Positions 44,563-53,549 of a DNA stretch of 64,000 nt are shown here, one piece after another. Every line of letters starts with the position of its first letter. The stretch's first letter is position 1. Under the pieces are notes generated by a model, which was not told the DNA's origin, ran no database searches, and was given only the letters and a program-made list of their open reading frames with translations. Origin of the DNA: Lichenibacterium ramalinae (GTDB taxonomy: Bacteria; Pseudomonadota; Alphaproteobacteria; Rhizobiales; Beijerinckiaceae); assembly GCF_004137085.1 (NCBI RefSeq), contig NZ_QYBC01000007.1, forward strand, positions 1 through 64,000. The letters run 5' to 3'. Both the position numbers and the translations under genes were made by a program.

Positions 44563-46032
44563 ATGACCTCCGCCCTTCTCGCGATCGACCAGGGAACGAC
44601 CAACTCGAAGGCCGTGCTGGTCTCGGCCGATGGCGAGATCCTGGCGCGCGGCGCCGCGCCGGTCGGCGTCGCTCATCCGCAGCCCGGATGGGTCGAGCAG
44701 AGCCCACAGCGCATCTGGGCTTCCGTCCTCGAGGCCATCGCGGCCTGCAGGCAGGCCGGACCGAACGTCGACATCGTCGGCATCGCGATCTCGAACCAGC
44801 GGGAGTCCGTCACGGCCTGGGATGCCATGACGGGAGAACCGCTGGGACCCGTCGTCAGTTGGCAATGCCGGCGCAGTGCGCCTGCCTGCGCCGCGTTGAA
44901 CGCCGCGGGCCACGCCGAGCGCGTGTCGTCGCTGACCGGCCTTCCCATCGACCCCATGTTTCCGGGGCCGAAGATGAAGTGGCTTCTCGACCGCGTTCCC
45001 GTCGGGAGCGCGGTGAGGCTCGGCACGATCGACTCCTGGCTCATCCACTGCCTGACCGGGGGCGCGGTGCACGCCTGCGACGCCTCGAACGCCGCCCGCA
45101 GCCAGCTCTTCGACCTTGGGCGGCAGCGCTGGAGCGATGAACTGAGCGGATTGTTCGGGGTCCCGCTCTCGTGTCTTCCCGAAGTCCGCGACAGTTCCGG
45201 CGCCTTCGGCCAGACCCGGGCGGTTCCGGGGCTCGCCGACGGCATCCCGGTGCTGGCCGCCATCGGCGACAGCCACGCCGCGCTTTTCGGGCACGGGGCC
45301 TTCAAGCCGGGAGATGGGAAGGTGACGTTCGGTACCGGCTCGTCCGTGATGACGACCCTGCCGGACTTCATCCGACCCGAGAAGGGGATCACCACCACGG
45401 TGGCTTGGCGGATCGCCGGAAAGGCCACCTATGCCTTCGAGGGCAACATCCTCGTGTCCGCGGCCGCGCTGCCCTGGATGGCGACGTTGCTCGGATTGCC
45501 CGACGTGCAGGCCCTGACGGATCTGGCCGCGACCGGGGCGCCCGGTGTAGTGGGCTTCGTCCCGGCCTTCGTCGGGCTCGGCGCTCCGTACTGGAACTCC
45601 GACGCCCGTGCGCTCTTTTCAGGCATCACCTTCAACGCCACCCGCGCGGACCTCGCGCGCGCCGTGACGGATTCGATGGCGTTCCAGGTGCACGACGTGG
45701 TGGCGGTCATGCGGGCCCAGGCTCCCATCGCGCTCGGAGCGCTGCACGTGGACGGCGGCCCGAGCCGCAACGATTTCCTCATGCAGACCGTCGCGAACGT
45801 GCTTGGCCACCCCATCATCCAGCGCGACGCGCCCGAAGCCTCCGCGCTCGGGGCTGCCTATCTCGCCGGGCTCGCCCTGGGTCTGTGGCCGGACCTCGAC
45901 GCGATCGCGGCGCTCCCGCGCAACGGGAAGACCATCACGCCCGGCGGTGGCTCCGCTCCTCGTCCACCGGCGACGTGGCAGGACGCCATCGCACGCTCGA
46001 CCTATTCCGTCGGCAGCGCTATAGGTGAATAA
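44563..46032 (+). CDS. FGGY-family carbohydrate kinase
   Basis: The 489-residue kinase has the N-terminal phosphate loop DQGTTNSKAVLV, the GDSHAALFGHGAF adenosine-domain region and the FGGY signature region with GGPSRNDFLMQTVANVL. Family members phosphorylate xylulose, ribulose, erythritol, glycerol or apulose. It lies 129 bases after the transketolase genes and before the SorC gene. Together with the SDRs it suggests oxidation of a polyol to a ketose that is then phosphorylated and cleaved by transketolase. Confidence 0.87.
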   Translation: MTSALLAIDQGTTNSKAVLVSADGEILARGAAPVGVAHPQPGWVEQSPQRIWASVLEAIAACRQAGPNVDIVGIAISNQRESVTAWDAMTGEPLGPVVSWQCRRSAPACAALNAAGHAERVSSLTGLPIDPMFPGPKMKWLLDRVPVGSAVRLGTIDSWLIHCLTGGAVHACDASNAARSQLFDLGRQRWSDELSGLFGVPLSCLPEVRDSSGAFGQTRAVPGLADGIPVLAAIGDSHAALFGHGAFKPGDGKVTFGTGSSVMTTLPDFIRPEKGITTTVAWRIAGKATYAFEGNILVSAAALPWMATLLGLPDVQALTDLAATGAPGVVGFVPAFVGLGAPYWNSDARALFSGITFNATRADLARAVTDSMAFQVHDVVAVMRAQAPIALGALHVDGGPSRNDFLMQTVANVLGHPIIQRDAPEASALGAAYLAGLALGLWPDLDAIAALPRNGKTITPGGGSAPRPPATWQDAIARSTYSVGSAIGE

Positions 46033-46040
46033 AAATTCAC
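46025..46040. promoter_or_regulatory. Putative SorC operator 2
   Basis: GTGAATAAAAATTCAC is a perfect 6-base inverted repeat around AAAA, overlapping the kinase stop and ending 13 bases before the SorC-type gene. Its place suggests autoregulation. Confidence 0.6.
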
Positions 46041-46053
46041 TGTCGGGATCGTG

Positions 46054-47004
46054 ATGGGCCGGATCAACGAGTTGCGACTGATCGCCAGGGTTGCGCAGAT
46101 GTACCACGGAGAGCGACTGAGGCAGGCGGAGGTCGCCGCGCACCTCAACCTGTCGCAGGCGACGGTCTCCCGGATGCTGAAACGGGCCGAGCAGGAGAAC
46201 ATCGTCCGCACGACCGTGATTCCGCCGCCGGGCACATTCACCGAACTCGAAGCGGCCGTGCGCGACCGGTTCGCGGTCGCCGAGGTGATCGTCGTCGACT
46301 GTTCCGAGGACCGCGATGGCGCGATCAAGGCGCGCATCGGCGAAGGGGCGGCGCATTTCCTCGAGGTCACGCTCAAACCGGGCGAGGTGATCGGGGTCTC
46401 GAGCTGGAGCGAGACGCTGCTGCGTATGGTCGACAACATCCACCCGTTGAAGGCCACGAAGGCAAAATACGTGGTGCAGACCCTGGGCGGCATGGGCGAC
46501 CCGTCGGTCCAGGCGCATGCCACCCAGCTGACGACCCGCCTCGCCCAGCTCACCGGTGCGGAGCCGCGGCTCCTGCCGGTCCAGGGCGTTCTGAGCTCCC
46601 GCGAGGCCAAGCTCGTCATGCTCGCCGATCCCTTCGTGCGGGAGACCACGGACCTGTTCGGGTCGATCAGCCTCGCCGTGATCGGCATCGGTGCGGTCGA
46701 ACCTTCCGCCCTCCTGGCTGGCTCCGGCAATATCTTCTCGCGGCAGGAACTCGCGGCACTGACGGAGGCAGGGGCGGTCGGCGACATGTCGCTGCGCTTC
46801 TTCGACGTCCATGGGCAACCCGTGAGGACGCCGCTCGATGAGCGCGTCATCGGCCTGCCCTTCGCCGACCTGCTCCGCATCCCGCGCGTCATGGCGCTCG
46901 CAGGCGGCGCGTCCAAGGTGATGGCCATCAAGGGCGCGCTCCGCACCGGGACCATCGACATCCTGGTCACCGACAGGTTCACCGCGGCGCGCCTCGTCGC
47001 GTGA
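46054..47004 (+). CDS. SorC/DeoR-type sugar-responsive regulator
   Basis: The 316-residue regulator has an N-terminal helix-turn-helix (RLRQAEVAAHLNLSQATVSRMLKRA) and a SorC-type phosphosugar-binding domain with an isomerase-like fold (GVSSWSETLLRMV, QTLGGMGDP, GIGAVEPSALLAGSGN, GGASKVMAIKGALRTG). The ATG at 46054 directly follows a GTG at 46051. It probably controls both sides of the locus through the three TGAAT/ATTCA palindromes, released by a phosphorylated intermediate. Confidence 0.9.
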   Translation: MGRINELRLIARVAQMYHGERLRQAEVAAHLNLSQATVSRMLKRAEQENIVRTTVIPPPGTFTELEAAVRDRFAVAEVIVVDCSEDRDGAIKARIGEGAAHFLEVTLKPGEVIGVSSWSETLLRMVDNIHPLKATKAKYVVQTLGGMGDPSVQAHATQLTTRLAQLTGAEPRLLPVQGVLSSREAKLVMLADPFVRETTDLFGSISLAVIGIGAVEPSALLAGSGNIFSRQELAALTEAGAVGDMSLRFFDVHGQPVRTPLDERVIGLPFADLLRIPRVMALAGGASKVMAIKGALRTGTIDILVTDRFTAARLVA

Positions 47005-47033
47005 CCGGCGGACGATCACAAGGGAGGAATGAC

Positions 47034-47819
47034 ATGCGTCGCTTCGAAGGTCAGACGGTGTTCGTCACGGGCGGCAACAAGGGAATCGGGCGCGGCATCG
47101 CGAGCCGCTTCGCGTCCGAGGGCGCCCGGGTCGCCGTGGCGGCGATCGAGACGGACACGCCCGACGTCGCCGCGGCCCTCGGCGCCGAAGCCGGCACACA
47201 GACCTTGGGAATCTGCCTCGACGTCACCGACGCAAAAGCCGTGGCGGCGGCCTACGCAGAAGTCGAAGCGCGCCTGGGCGCGATCTCTGTTTCGGTGCAG
47301 AACGCCGGCGTCATCACCATCGCCAAGATCGAAGACCTCACCGAAAGCGAGTGGGACCTCAACCTCGACGTCAATACCAAGGGCGTCTTCCTATGCTGCC
47401 AGGAGGCCGTTCGCCGCTTCCGGGCAAGCGGCCGAAGAGGACGGCTGATCAACACCGCGTCGGGTCAGGCACGCCAGGGTTTCATCTACACGCCCCATTA
47501 TGCCGCGTCCAAATTCGGCGTCGTCGGCCTGACGCAGAGCCTCGCCAAGGAACTCGCACCCGAGGGCATCACGGCGAACGCGATCTGCCCCGGCATCATC
47601 CATACGGACATGTGGGACTACAACGACCGCGTCTGGGGCAAGATGCTGGGCGATTATGGTCCAGGCGAGCTCATGAAGAGCTGGGTGGAGGGCATTCCGA
47701 TGAAGCGCGCCGGCACCCCGGCCGAGGTCGCCGGACTGGTCACCTTCCTCGCCTCGGACGACGCCGCCTACATCACAGGACAGACGATCAATGTCGACGG
47801 CGGCCTCATCATGTCTTGA
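47034..47819 (+). CDS. Short-chain dehydrogenase/reductase (sugar/polyol type)
   Basis: The 261-residue SDR has TGGNKGIGRG, QNAGVI, Ser in INTASGQAR, Tyr-x3-Lys in HYAASKFG and CPGIIHTDMWD with the long substrate loop seen in sorbitol/xylitol-type dehydrogenases (DYNDRVWGKMLG). A GGGAGGAATGAC ribosome binding site precedes the ATG. It lies 29 bases after the SorC gene, so the locus carries an SDR gene at each end. Confidence 0.87.
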   Translation: MRRFEGQTVFVTGGNKGIGRGIASRFASEGARVAVAAIETDTPDVAAALGAEAGTQTLGICLDVTDAKAVAAAYAEVEARLGAISVSVQNAGVITIAKIEDLTESEWDLNLDVNTKGVFLCCQEAVRRFRASGRRGRLINTASGQARQGFIYTPHYAASKFGVVGLTQSLAKELAPEGITANAICPGIIHTDMWDYNDRVWGKMLGDYGPGELMKSWVEGIPMKRAGTPAEVAGLVTFLASDDAAYITGQTINVDGGLIMS

Positions 47820-47903
47820 AAGGCTACGACCAGCGCGCATGCACGATACATCAAGGCTCCGATAGCTTGTTTCGGTGCCTTCCTGACCGAGATCGCAAGG
47901 GCC

Positions 47904-47992
47904 GTCTGGGAAGTTCGATGTCTGATGAGTGGTTGAAACTCGCGGAGACCATTTCATTCATCAGGCCGGTTCGCTACGGCCGTGTCCCAGAC
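47904..47992. ncRNA. Possible structured RNA between convergent genes
   Basis: Nested inverted repeats could fold into a three-way junction: GTCTGGGA (47904-47911) with TCCCAGAC (47985-47992), CTGATGA (47922-47928) with TCATCAG (47958-47964) and GGCCG (47964-47968) with CGGCC (47977-47981). It fills the 197-base gap between the convergent SDR and GGDEF/EAL genes. It could be a terminator complex or a small RNA; no promoter was identified. Confidence 0.3.
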
Positions 47993-48016
47993 AAGCCAAG
48001 GCGGCAGGCCGTCCGG

Positions 48017-50437
48017 TCAGGCCGACAGCCGCGGTCTTTCCCGCCCGAACAGGGCCTTGGTCCGCAGCCGGTCGAAGCCCGTGAAGGCGTCGATCGGTGC
48101 GGGGCGCGCCACGAGGTAGCCCTGGATCTGGTCGCAGCCGAGCGATAGGAGGACGTCGAGCTGGGACGTGGTCTCGACCCCTTCAGCCGTGACGTGGAGG
48201 CCGAGGTTGTGGCCGAGGTTGATGATCGTCCGGACGATGGTCAGTGCGTCCTCACTCTGCCCCACCTTGCTCACGAAGGACTTGTCGATCTTGAACTTGT
48301 CGAACTTGAAGAGCTGCAGGTAGCTCAGGCTCGAGTAGCCGGTACCGAAGTCGTCGAGAGCGATGCGCAAGCCCATCTCGCGCAGTCGGTTGAGGGTCGA
48401 AACCGCCTTGTCGGCGTCGTCGATCAGCACGCCCTCGGTCACCTCGACGACGAGGCGGGCCGGGTCGAGCCTGTTGGCACGGAGCGCGTCGCCGATCACC
48501 GCGCACACGTCCGTCTGGCGGAACTGGCGCGGCGACACGTTGACCGATACCCGCCACGGGTGGGTCCAGTCGGCCGCCTCGCGACAGGCCGTCTCGATCA
48601 CCCACTGCCCGATCCCGTCGATCAGGCCGGTCTCCTCGGCCATGGGAATGAACTCGATCGGCGGCACCATGCCCCGCGTCGGGTGGACCCAGCGGATGAG
48701 CGCTTCGAAGGTCTCGACCTCGCCCGTGGCGCCGTTCACGATGGGCTGGTAGTGAAGCACGAACTCACCGCGCTCGGCCGCACCGGACAGCTCCTGCCCG
48801 AGCAGGAGCCGCGCCTGGAGCTGGGCGTTCATCGCGGCCTCGTAGAACAACAGGGCCCCACGACCCTCCTGCTTGACGCGATACATCGCGGCGTCGGCGG
48901 CGCGCATCAATGCGTCGGCGTCGATCCCATCCTGGGGATAGAGCGAGATGCCGACCGAGGCGCCGATCTCGATCCGCTGGCCCTCGACCTGGAAGGGCCG
49001 ACGCAAGGCTTCGATGATGCGCGTGGAGATGGCGGACGCCTTCTCGGGCTGGGGCTGGCTCGTCAGCACCATCACGAACTCGTCGCCGCCGATCCGTGCC
49101 AGCGTGTCGGTCGAGCGGATCTCGGCGAGGATGCGCTTGGATGCCTGCACCAGCAGGGCATCGCCGACGGCATGGCCGTGAAGGTCGTTGATGGGCTTGA
49201 ACCGGTCGAGGTCGATGTAGACCACCGCGATGGACGTGCCCTGCTGCGACGCCACGTCGAGCGCGATGTCGAGCCGTTCCTGCAGATTGAAGCGGTTGGG
49301 CAGGTTGGTCAAAGCGTCGTGGCGCGCGAGGTGCCGGATGCGGGCCTCGTCGCGCTTGCGCTCGGTGAGGTCGCGAAGGGCGACCACCGTCGCGGGCTTG
49401 CCGAGGTAGTCGATGGGCTGGCACGAGAGCTCCACCGCCACGTGTGTCCCGTCCATAGCCTGGAAGTCGATCTCCTCCGGCCGGCGATCCACCGGTGGGC
49501 AGCGTTCGCGGCGGAGGAGCGCTGGCGCGCTGTCCTTCGCGAAAAGGCTCAGCAAGGGACGGCCGATGATGTCGACGGCCGCGGCCTTGAACAGGCGCTC
49601 GCCGGCGCTGTTGACCTCGAGCACGACGCCGTCGCGGTGGATGAAGAGCACCTCCTGGGCGAGGTTGCTCATCAGCCGCATCCGGCCGAGGTCCTGGAGG
49701 GCGCGCTGCGACAGGTGCTGCTCGACCATCACGGCCGCCAGGCTGGCGACGAGGATCGCCACGCTCACCCCACCCACGGCGATGGCGAGCCCGGTCGTGC
49801 CGAGCACGGCTCCCGCGGTCGTCTCCGCTACGCCGGGGGCGACCGTGATGGCCGTCATGCCGGTGAAATGCAGTCCGCAGACAGCGAGGGTCAGCCAGCC
49901 GCCGACCTCGAACCGGCGATGCGCCGTCCTGAGGTCGGTGGCCCGGGCCAGGGCCACGGTGGAGGACGCGACACTGACGATGACCGAGGCCACCACGTAA
50001 CCGTGGTCGAACAGCAGGAATCCCGAGAACGACATGGCGGCCACGCCGACGTAATGCATGCCGGTGATGGCCAACCCGAGCAGCACGCCGGCGACGGCGA
50101 CCCGGCTCGGATGCGCTGCGGGTGCCTTCCAGGCGAACAGGGCCAACATGGCGCCGCTGATGGCGACGACGATCGACAGGGCCGTCGGGCCGAGGTCGTA
50201 GGCCATCTCATGACCAGGCATGAACGCCAGCATGGCGACGAAGTGCAGGGACCAGACGCTGGACCCGAACACGGCCGCGGCCAACGCGAGCCAGACGCGA
50301 TCGCCGTGTCGCACGCCTTCGCCTGCCCTCGCCATGAGCATCGTCGTCGTGAGGCACCCGAGGACGCAGATGACCGCCGCCACGGCCACGAGGCGGAGGT
50401 CGTGCTTGTAAGCCACGCAGCCCAGGACCTTCAGCAT
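48017..50437 (-). CDS. MHYT-PAS-GGDEF-EAL cyclic-di-GMP protein
   Basis: The 806-residue membrane protein has an N-terminal MHYT sensor of about seven helices (repeats WSLHFVAMLAF, GMHYVGVAAM, GLHFTGMTAI, whose His/Met are thought to bind copper or sense gas), a PAS region near 285-400 and a GGDEF domain. GGDEF is intact, with an RSTD inhibitory site five residues before it. The EAL domain is also intact (FEALIRW, NVSPRQF, DDFGTGYSS). Both synthesis and breakdown of c-di-GMP are possible on paper. The ATG at 50437 follows GAGGAT. It is monocistronic and convergent with the SDR gene. Confidence 0.93.
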   Translation of the reverse strand: MLKVLGCVAYKHDLRLVAVAAVICVLGCLTTTMLMARAGEGVRHGDRVWLALAAAVFGSSVWSLHFVAMLAFMPGHEMAYDLGPTALSIVVAISGAMLALFAWKAPAAHPSRVAVAGVLLGLAITGMHYVGVAAMSFSGFLLFDHGYVVASVIVSVASSTVALARATDLRTAHRRFEVGGWLTLAVCGLHFTGMTAITVAPGVAETTAGAVLGTTGLAIAVGGVSVAILVASLAAVMVEQHLSQRALQDLGRMRLMSNLAQEVLFIHRDGVVLEVNSAGERLFKAAAVDIIGRPLLSLFAKDSAPALLRRERCPPVDRRPEEIDFQAMDGTHVAVELSCQPIDYLGKPATVVALRDLTERKRDEARIRHLARHDALTNLPNRFNLQERLDIALDVASQQGTSIAVVYIDLDRFKPINDLHGHAVGDALLVQASKRILAEIRSTDTLARIGGDEFVMVLTSQPQPEKASAISTRIIEALRRPFQVEGQRIEIGASVGISLYPQDGIDADALMRAADAAMYRVKQEGRGALLFYEAAMNAQLQARLLLGQELSGAAERGEFVLHYQPIVNGATGEVETFEALIRWVHPTRGMVPPIEFIPMAEETGLIDGIGQWVIETACREAADWTHPWRVSVNVSPRQFRQTDVCAVIGDALRANRLDPARLVVEVTEGVLIDDADKAVSTLNRLREMGLRIALDDFGTGYSSLSYLQLFKFDKFKIDKSFVSKVGQSEDALTIVRTIINLGHNLGLHVTAEGVETTSQLDVLLSLGCDQIQGYLVARPAPIDAFTGFDRLRTKALFGRERPRLSA

Positions 50438-50780
50438 GCTATCCTCACCCCTTGCCCTCCGGACGACGCCGCACCTGGAGGGGACCTGCGACGAACCTGT
50501 CCGGAAGCAGCCTTCCACCAGGGGTGAACGATATCGGTCCGTCTCCCTCTTTTTCATGAAGGATGACAGTTAAACCCGCGGCAGAGCGGCACGCCGCTGC
50601 GGGGGTGCACGACAAGACGATCGTTCATCCATGTCGATCGCAGCCGAGCATGCGATGCTGTCCAGACAAGGCTTCAGGGTGAAGGAGATCGTTCGTCACG
50701 ACCCTCCTCCGCTCCCGTCCTGAGCCCGGGCCGGGCCGACTGGACGGCGATGGTTCCGCGATGCGCGGACGGCGGAACGA

Positions 50781-51971
50781 TCAGTAGCCGTGCGTCAGCA
50801 GCGCGTGCCCCAGCAGGGCGCCAGCATGGGCGCTCTGCTGGCTTCCGTGATAGTTGACGAGGCCTGGGTCCTGGGCGGAGACGCCCGCCACGACGGCGCT
50901 CGCCGCGCCGCTGTCGTGGCCCCACACCATGCCTTCCAGCAGCGCCGCCGCGAGGTTCCGGCTCGCTCCGTTGTTTCCGACCTGCGACAGGGCGGCGGAC
51001 GCGATATCGTCGAACCCAGCACCCATGCCGAGTGCCGCAGCGTTCTGTTGCAGGAGGGCGACGACGCGGGAGGTCGCGTGGTCGATGTAGCCGTGCGAGG
51101 AGATCAGTCCGATCTGCTTCGCGTCGCCCGACACGAAGGCGATCGCATCCGTCGTCGCGGCGACGCCGGTGCCGGTGGTGGCCGGGGAGGGCGCCGTGGC
51201 CGCCATGGCGCCGGCGGCCGTCGAGGCCGGCGTCGCGGCGATGGCGGTGCCGGTGGTGGCCGGGGAGGACGCCGTGGCCGCCATGGCGGCGGGGGCCGTC
51301 GAGGCCGGCGTCGCGGCGGGCTGCGCCTGGTCCTGCGCCATCCACGACGTGATCTGCGCGACGTCGGCCGCCGTCAGCTGCACGAAGTAGCCCGTCGAGC
51401 CGGAGCCCTGCGATTGGGTCAGGCCGACGACGGTCGCGGCGCCGCCGGCCTGCGTCCACACCGCGCCCCCGCTCGCCCCATGGGCGTCGCCCGGCGCGCC
51501 GAGCGCGGTGCCTTGCAGCACACCGCCGTAACCCGACACCGTAGTCACCGCCTCGTTCAGGCTGTCCTGCCGGCCGGAGGTCGCCGCCGGGTAGCCCGTC
51601 ACCGTGGCGGCGCCGCCGGTGAAGTCGGTCCCGAGCATCATCACCGGCACGCCCGTGATGGGGGTCGCAAGGTGGATGATGGCGAAGTCGTCCTTGGCGT
51701 TGGACAGTTGCGTCCAGTCCTCGTCCGGCATGGCGTGGATCGCCTGCGCGCTCGAGGTGCCGAAGACCGTGCCCCCTTGGGATCCCGCGCTGACCTGCAT
51801 CGAGGCGAAGAGCTTTCCCGAGCTGTCGTAGACGAGGTGGGCAGACGTCAGCACCTCGTCGGGCGCGATCAGCACGCCCGATCCCTGTTCGGTGGTGATC
51901 GTGTTGCCCGACACGACTCGCGACGTGATGGAGACGACGGCATCGGCCGGATTGGTCGAGGTAGCGGTCAC
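50781..51971 (-). CDS. Trypsin-like serine protease with Ala/Pro/Thr repeat linker
   Basis: The product of about 396 residues has a chymotrypsin-fold domain with His in LTSAHLVYD, Asp in KDDFAIIHL and Ser in GDAHGASGGAVW, and a ValThrGlyTyrPro oxyanion-side segment. Two tandem 26-residue repeats rich in Ala, Thr and Pro follow, then a helical C-terminal domain ending in GHALLTHGY. No signal peptide is visible. The start is uncertain: the GTG at 51971 begins just before the domain, while an ATG at 52127 would add an Arg-rich, non-protein-like leader. Export by a non-Sec route is conceivable. Confidence 0.72.
   Translation of the reverse strand: MTATSTNPADAVVSITSRVVSGNTITTEQGSGVLIAPDEVLTSAHLVYDSSGKLFASMQVSAGSQGGTVFGTSSAQAIHAMPDEDWTQLSNAKDDFAIIHLATPITGVPVMMLGTDFTGGAATVTGYPAATSGRQDSLNEAVTTVSGYGGVLQGTALGAPGDAHGASGGAVWTQAGGAATVVGLTQSQGSGSTGYFVQLTAADVAQITSWMAQDQAQPAATPASTAPAAMAATASSPATTGTAIAATPASTAAGAMAATAPSPATTGTGVAATTDAIAFVSGDAKQIGLISSHGYIDHATSRVVALLQQNAAALGMGAGFDDIASAALSQVGNNGASRNLAAALLEGMVWGHDSGAASAVVAGVSAQDPGLVNYHGSQQSAHAGALLGHALLTHGY
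51169..51318. repeat. Tandem 78-bp coding repeat inside protease gene
   Basis: A unit starting GTGCCGGTGGTGGCCGGGGA at 51169 recurs 78 bases later at 51247 with only a few differences. It encodes two 26-residue copies of the Ala/Thr/Pro linker between protease and C-terminal domain, so copy number can change without a frameshift. Confidence 0.8.
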
Positions 51972-52724
51972 GGCGTTCTGGTTCCCATGAGACGGCCTGC
52001 GGCGCTCGTCCTTGCACAGCGTTGTGGACGCGCTCGCCCGACGGCGCCGAAGCGCCGGTCGAGATCCGCGTGAACCGCAGGCATGTCGAGGACATCGATC
52101 GATGCGCCGGCATCGGCGATCGATCATGCAACAGGTGAAAGGCCACGACGTCTGCCGCAGCCGGTTCGGTGGAGGAGGATGCGCGGGTGTGCGCCGGTGT
52201 TTCCTCTCGGGAAAGCGACGGCGTATACCCGCTTCGATGCAGCGGTGAATACGGCACCCGATCTTAAGGGAATCTATTCCCGATATTCGACTCGGGGTCT
52301 GTTCAGCGAATGGCAGAGTTCACGCTGACGCATGTAACCTGATGCTACGTCCAGCGTTCAGAGGACGCTGGAGCGCAGTCGCCTCCTACGAATTCGCTCC
52401 AGCTCTCGAACCGAAAGCAGTTTCATCGGCTTGGCGTCGTCAATGCGACTCGGAGAACGCCGATACTGCTCCTGCCCCCTCCGCGCAGCCGGTTCGGCAC
52501 TGAATTCTGCGGCCGTTGCGCCCCGCTATCTGACGTACTAATTTTGCTGCGCCACTAGTTCCGGCTGCGAATGTTCATGTGCGCAATGTCGCTCGTTCAT
52601 TTGGCAGTTCAAAAGGCAGATCTCAACGCAGGAGTACGTTTAGCTTTACATGTTTTTTGTTGCACAGATATTCATCGCCCGATGAGTGTGATGGCAATAA
52701 CATCTTTGATAAGAACAATTCCCA
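51972..52724. other. Intergenic stretch with repeat copy 2
   Basis: No gene is supported here. The right part (52510-52724) is clearly richer in A and T than the DNA to the left, marking the start of the accessory island. It also holds the palindromic repeat listed separately. Confidence 0.5.
52371..52471. repeat. Dispersed palindromic repeat, copy 2
   Basis: This is the second copy of the element at 108-208, matching 74 of 82 core positions. Its stems are weaker (CTCTCGAACCGAAAG, and AAGCAGTTTC against GATACTGCTC), so several differences break pairing rather than compensate, suggesting an older copy. It lies at the edge of the low-GC island. Confidence 0.7.
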
Positions 52725-53549
52725 TCAATGGACATGAATACTTCCGGGAGTAACGCCAAAGACCTTTTTGAAGTGTCGGATAAAGTGAGACTGGTCATAG
52801 AACCCCAGATCGAGGCCAACCTGAAGCGGATGGTGTCCTCGCGAGATCAGATCCTTGGCTACATTGATCTTGCGCGACATGTAATAGGCGTAGGGCGAGA
52901 TACCTTTGGCGTGTGAGAAGCTTTGGATAAGGTAGTTTGGGTGAAGGCTCAAGCTGGCCGCAACCTCCGTCACGGATAAGGTTCCACACTGATCATCGGC
53001 GATCTGGGCCGCGATATGATCGCAGAGGTATCGAACTGCGTTCGGCTCATTACCCGGACGGATGCTGGCCACGCCACCGAACTGGCTGAAGGTTGCCAAG
53101 ACCAGCCGATGGATCAACTCCTCGACCTGCAATCGCCAGCCCGGCCGGTTCTCGCAATTGCGCAGCGCAAGGACGAGGTTGGAGGCCGCCTGTGTGATGA
53201 CCTGTGATCGATCCGACGGCGAGACGTCGCGAAAGCCACGAACGCTTCTGACGCCGAGCATCTCGGTGATGCCAGCCTCGCCGACATAGAGCATGGTGTA
53301 GCGTAATCGGCCACCTACGGCTCGTCCCGTGTGGACCTCTTCGGGGTTTATGAGCGTCAGCGCACCGACGGGCAGGACGTGGTCGGACCCGCGGCACCGA
53401 TAACCGCCTACACCCTCCAAGATCGTTCCAACCGAAAACGTGGCATGCGCATGGCGGCCGAACACATGATTGTCGAAGCTCGCCTCATAGACATCGATGT
53501 CGTGCAGCCAACTTAATCGATGAAACCGATTCGAATTCTCTAATCTCAT
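52725..53549 (-). CDS. AraC-family transcriptional regulator
   Basis: The 274-residue regulator has an N-terminal cupin-type sensor (HVFGRHAHATFSVGTILEG, NPEEVHTG) and a C-terminal double helix-turn-helix (LSVTEVAASLSLHPNYLIQSFSHAKGISP and LDLGFYDQSHFIRHFKKVFGVTPG). Its base composition is lower in GC than the flanking core genes. It is the only regulator gene near the five-gene cluster at 54.6-57.6 kb, about 1 kb away and divergent, and may control that cluster. AraC proteins of this type often control LysE-type exporter genes. Confidence 0.88.
   Translation of the reverse strand: MRLENSNRFHRLSWLHDIDVYEASFDNHVFGRHAHATFSVGTILEGVGGYRCRGSDHVLPVGALTLINPEEVHTGRAVGGRLRYTMLYVGEAGITEMLGVRSVRGFRDVSPSDRSQVITQAASNLVLALRNCENRPGWRLQVEELIHRLVLATFSQFGGVASIRPGNEPNAVRYLCDHIAAQIADDQCGTLSVTEVAASLSLHPNYLIQSFSHAKGISPYAYYMSRKINVAKDLISRGHHPLQVGLDLGFYDQSHFIRHFKKVFGVTPGSIHVH

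Noticed and set aside
48194-50527. Long plus-strand frame of 777 codons
   Set aside because: Antisense shadow of the GGDEF/EAL gene; Asp/His/Arg-rich translation with no domain.
51169-51318. Tandem repeat considered as a CRISPR-like array
   Set aside because: Only two units, 78 bases each, contiguous, in frame inside a protease gene; no spacers and no cas genes.
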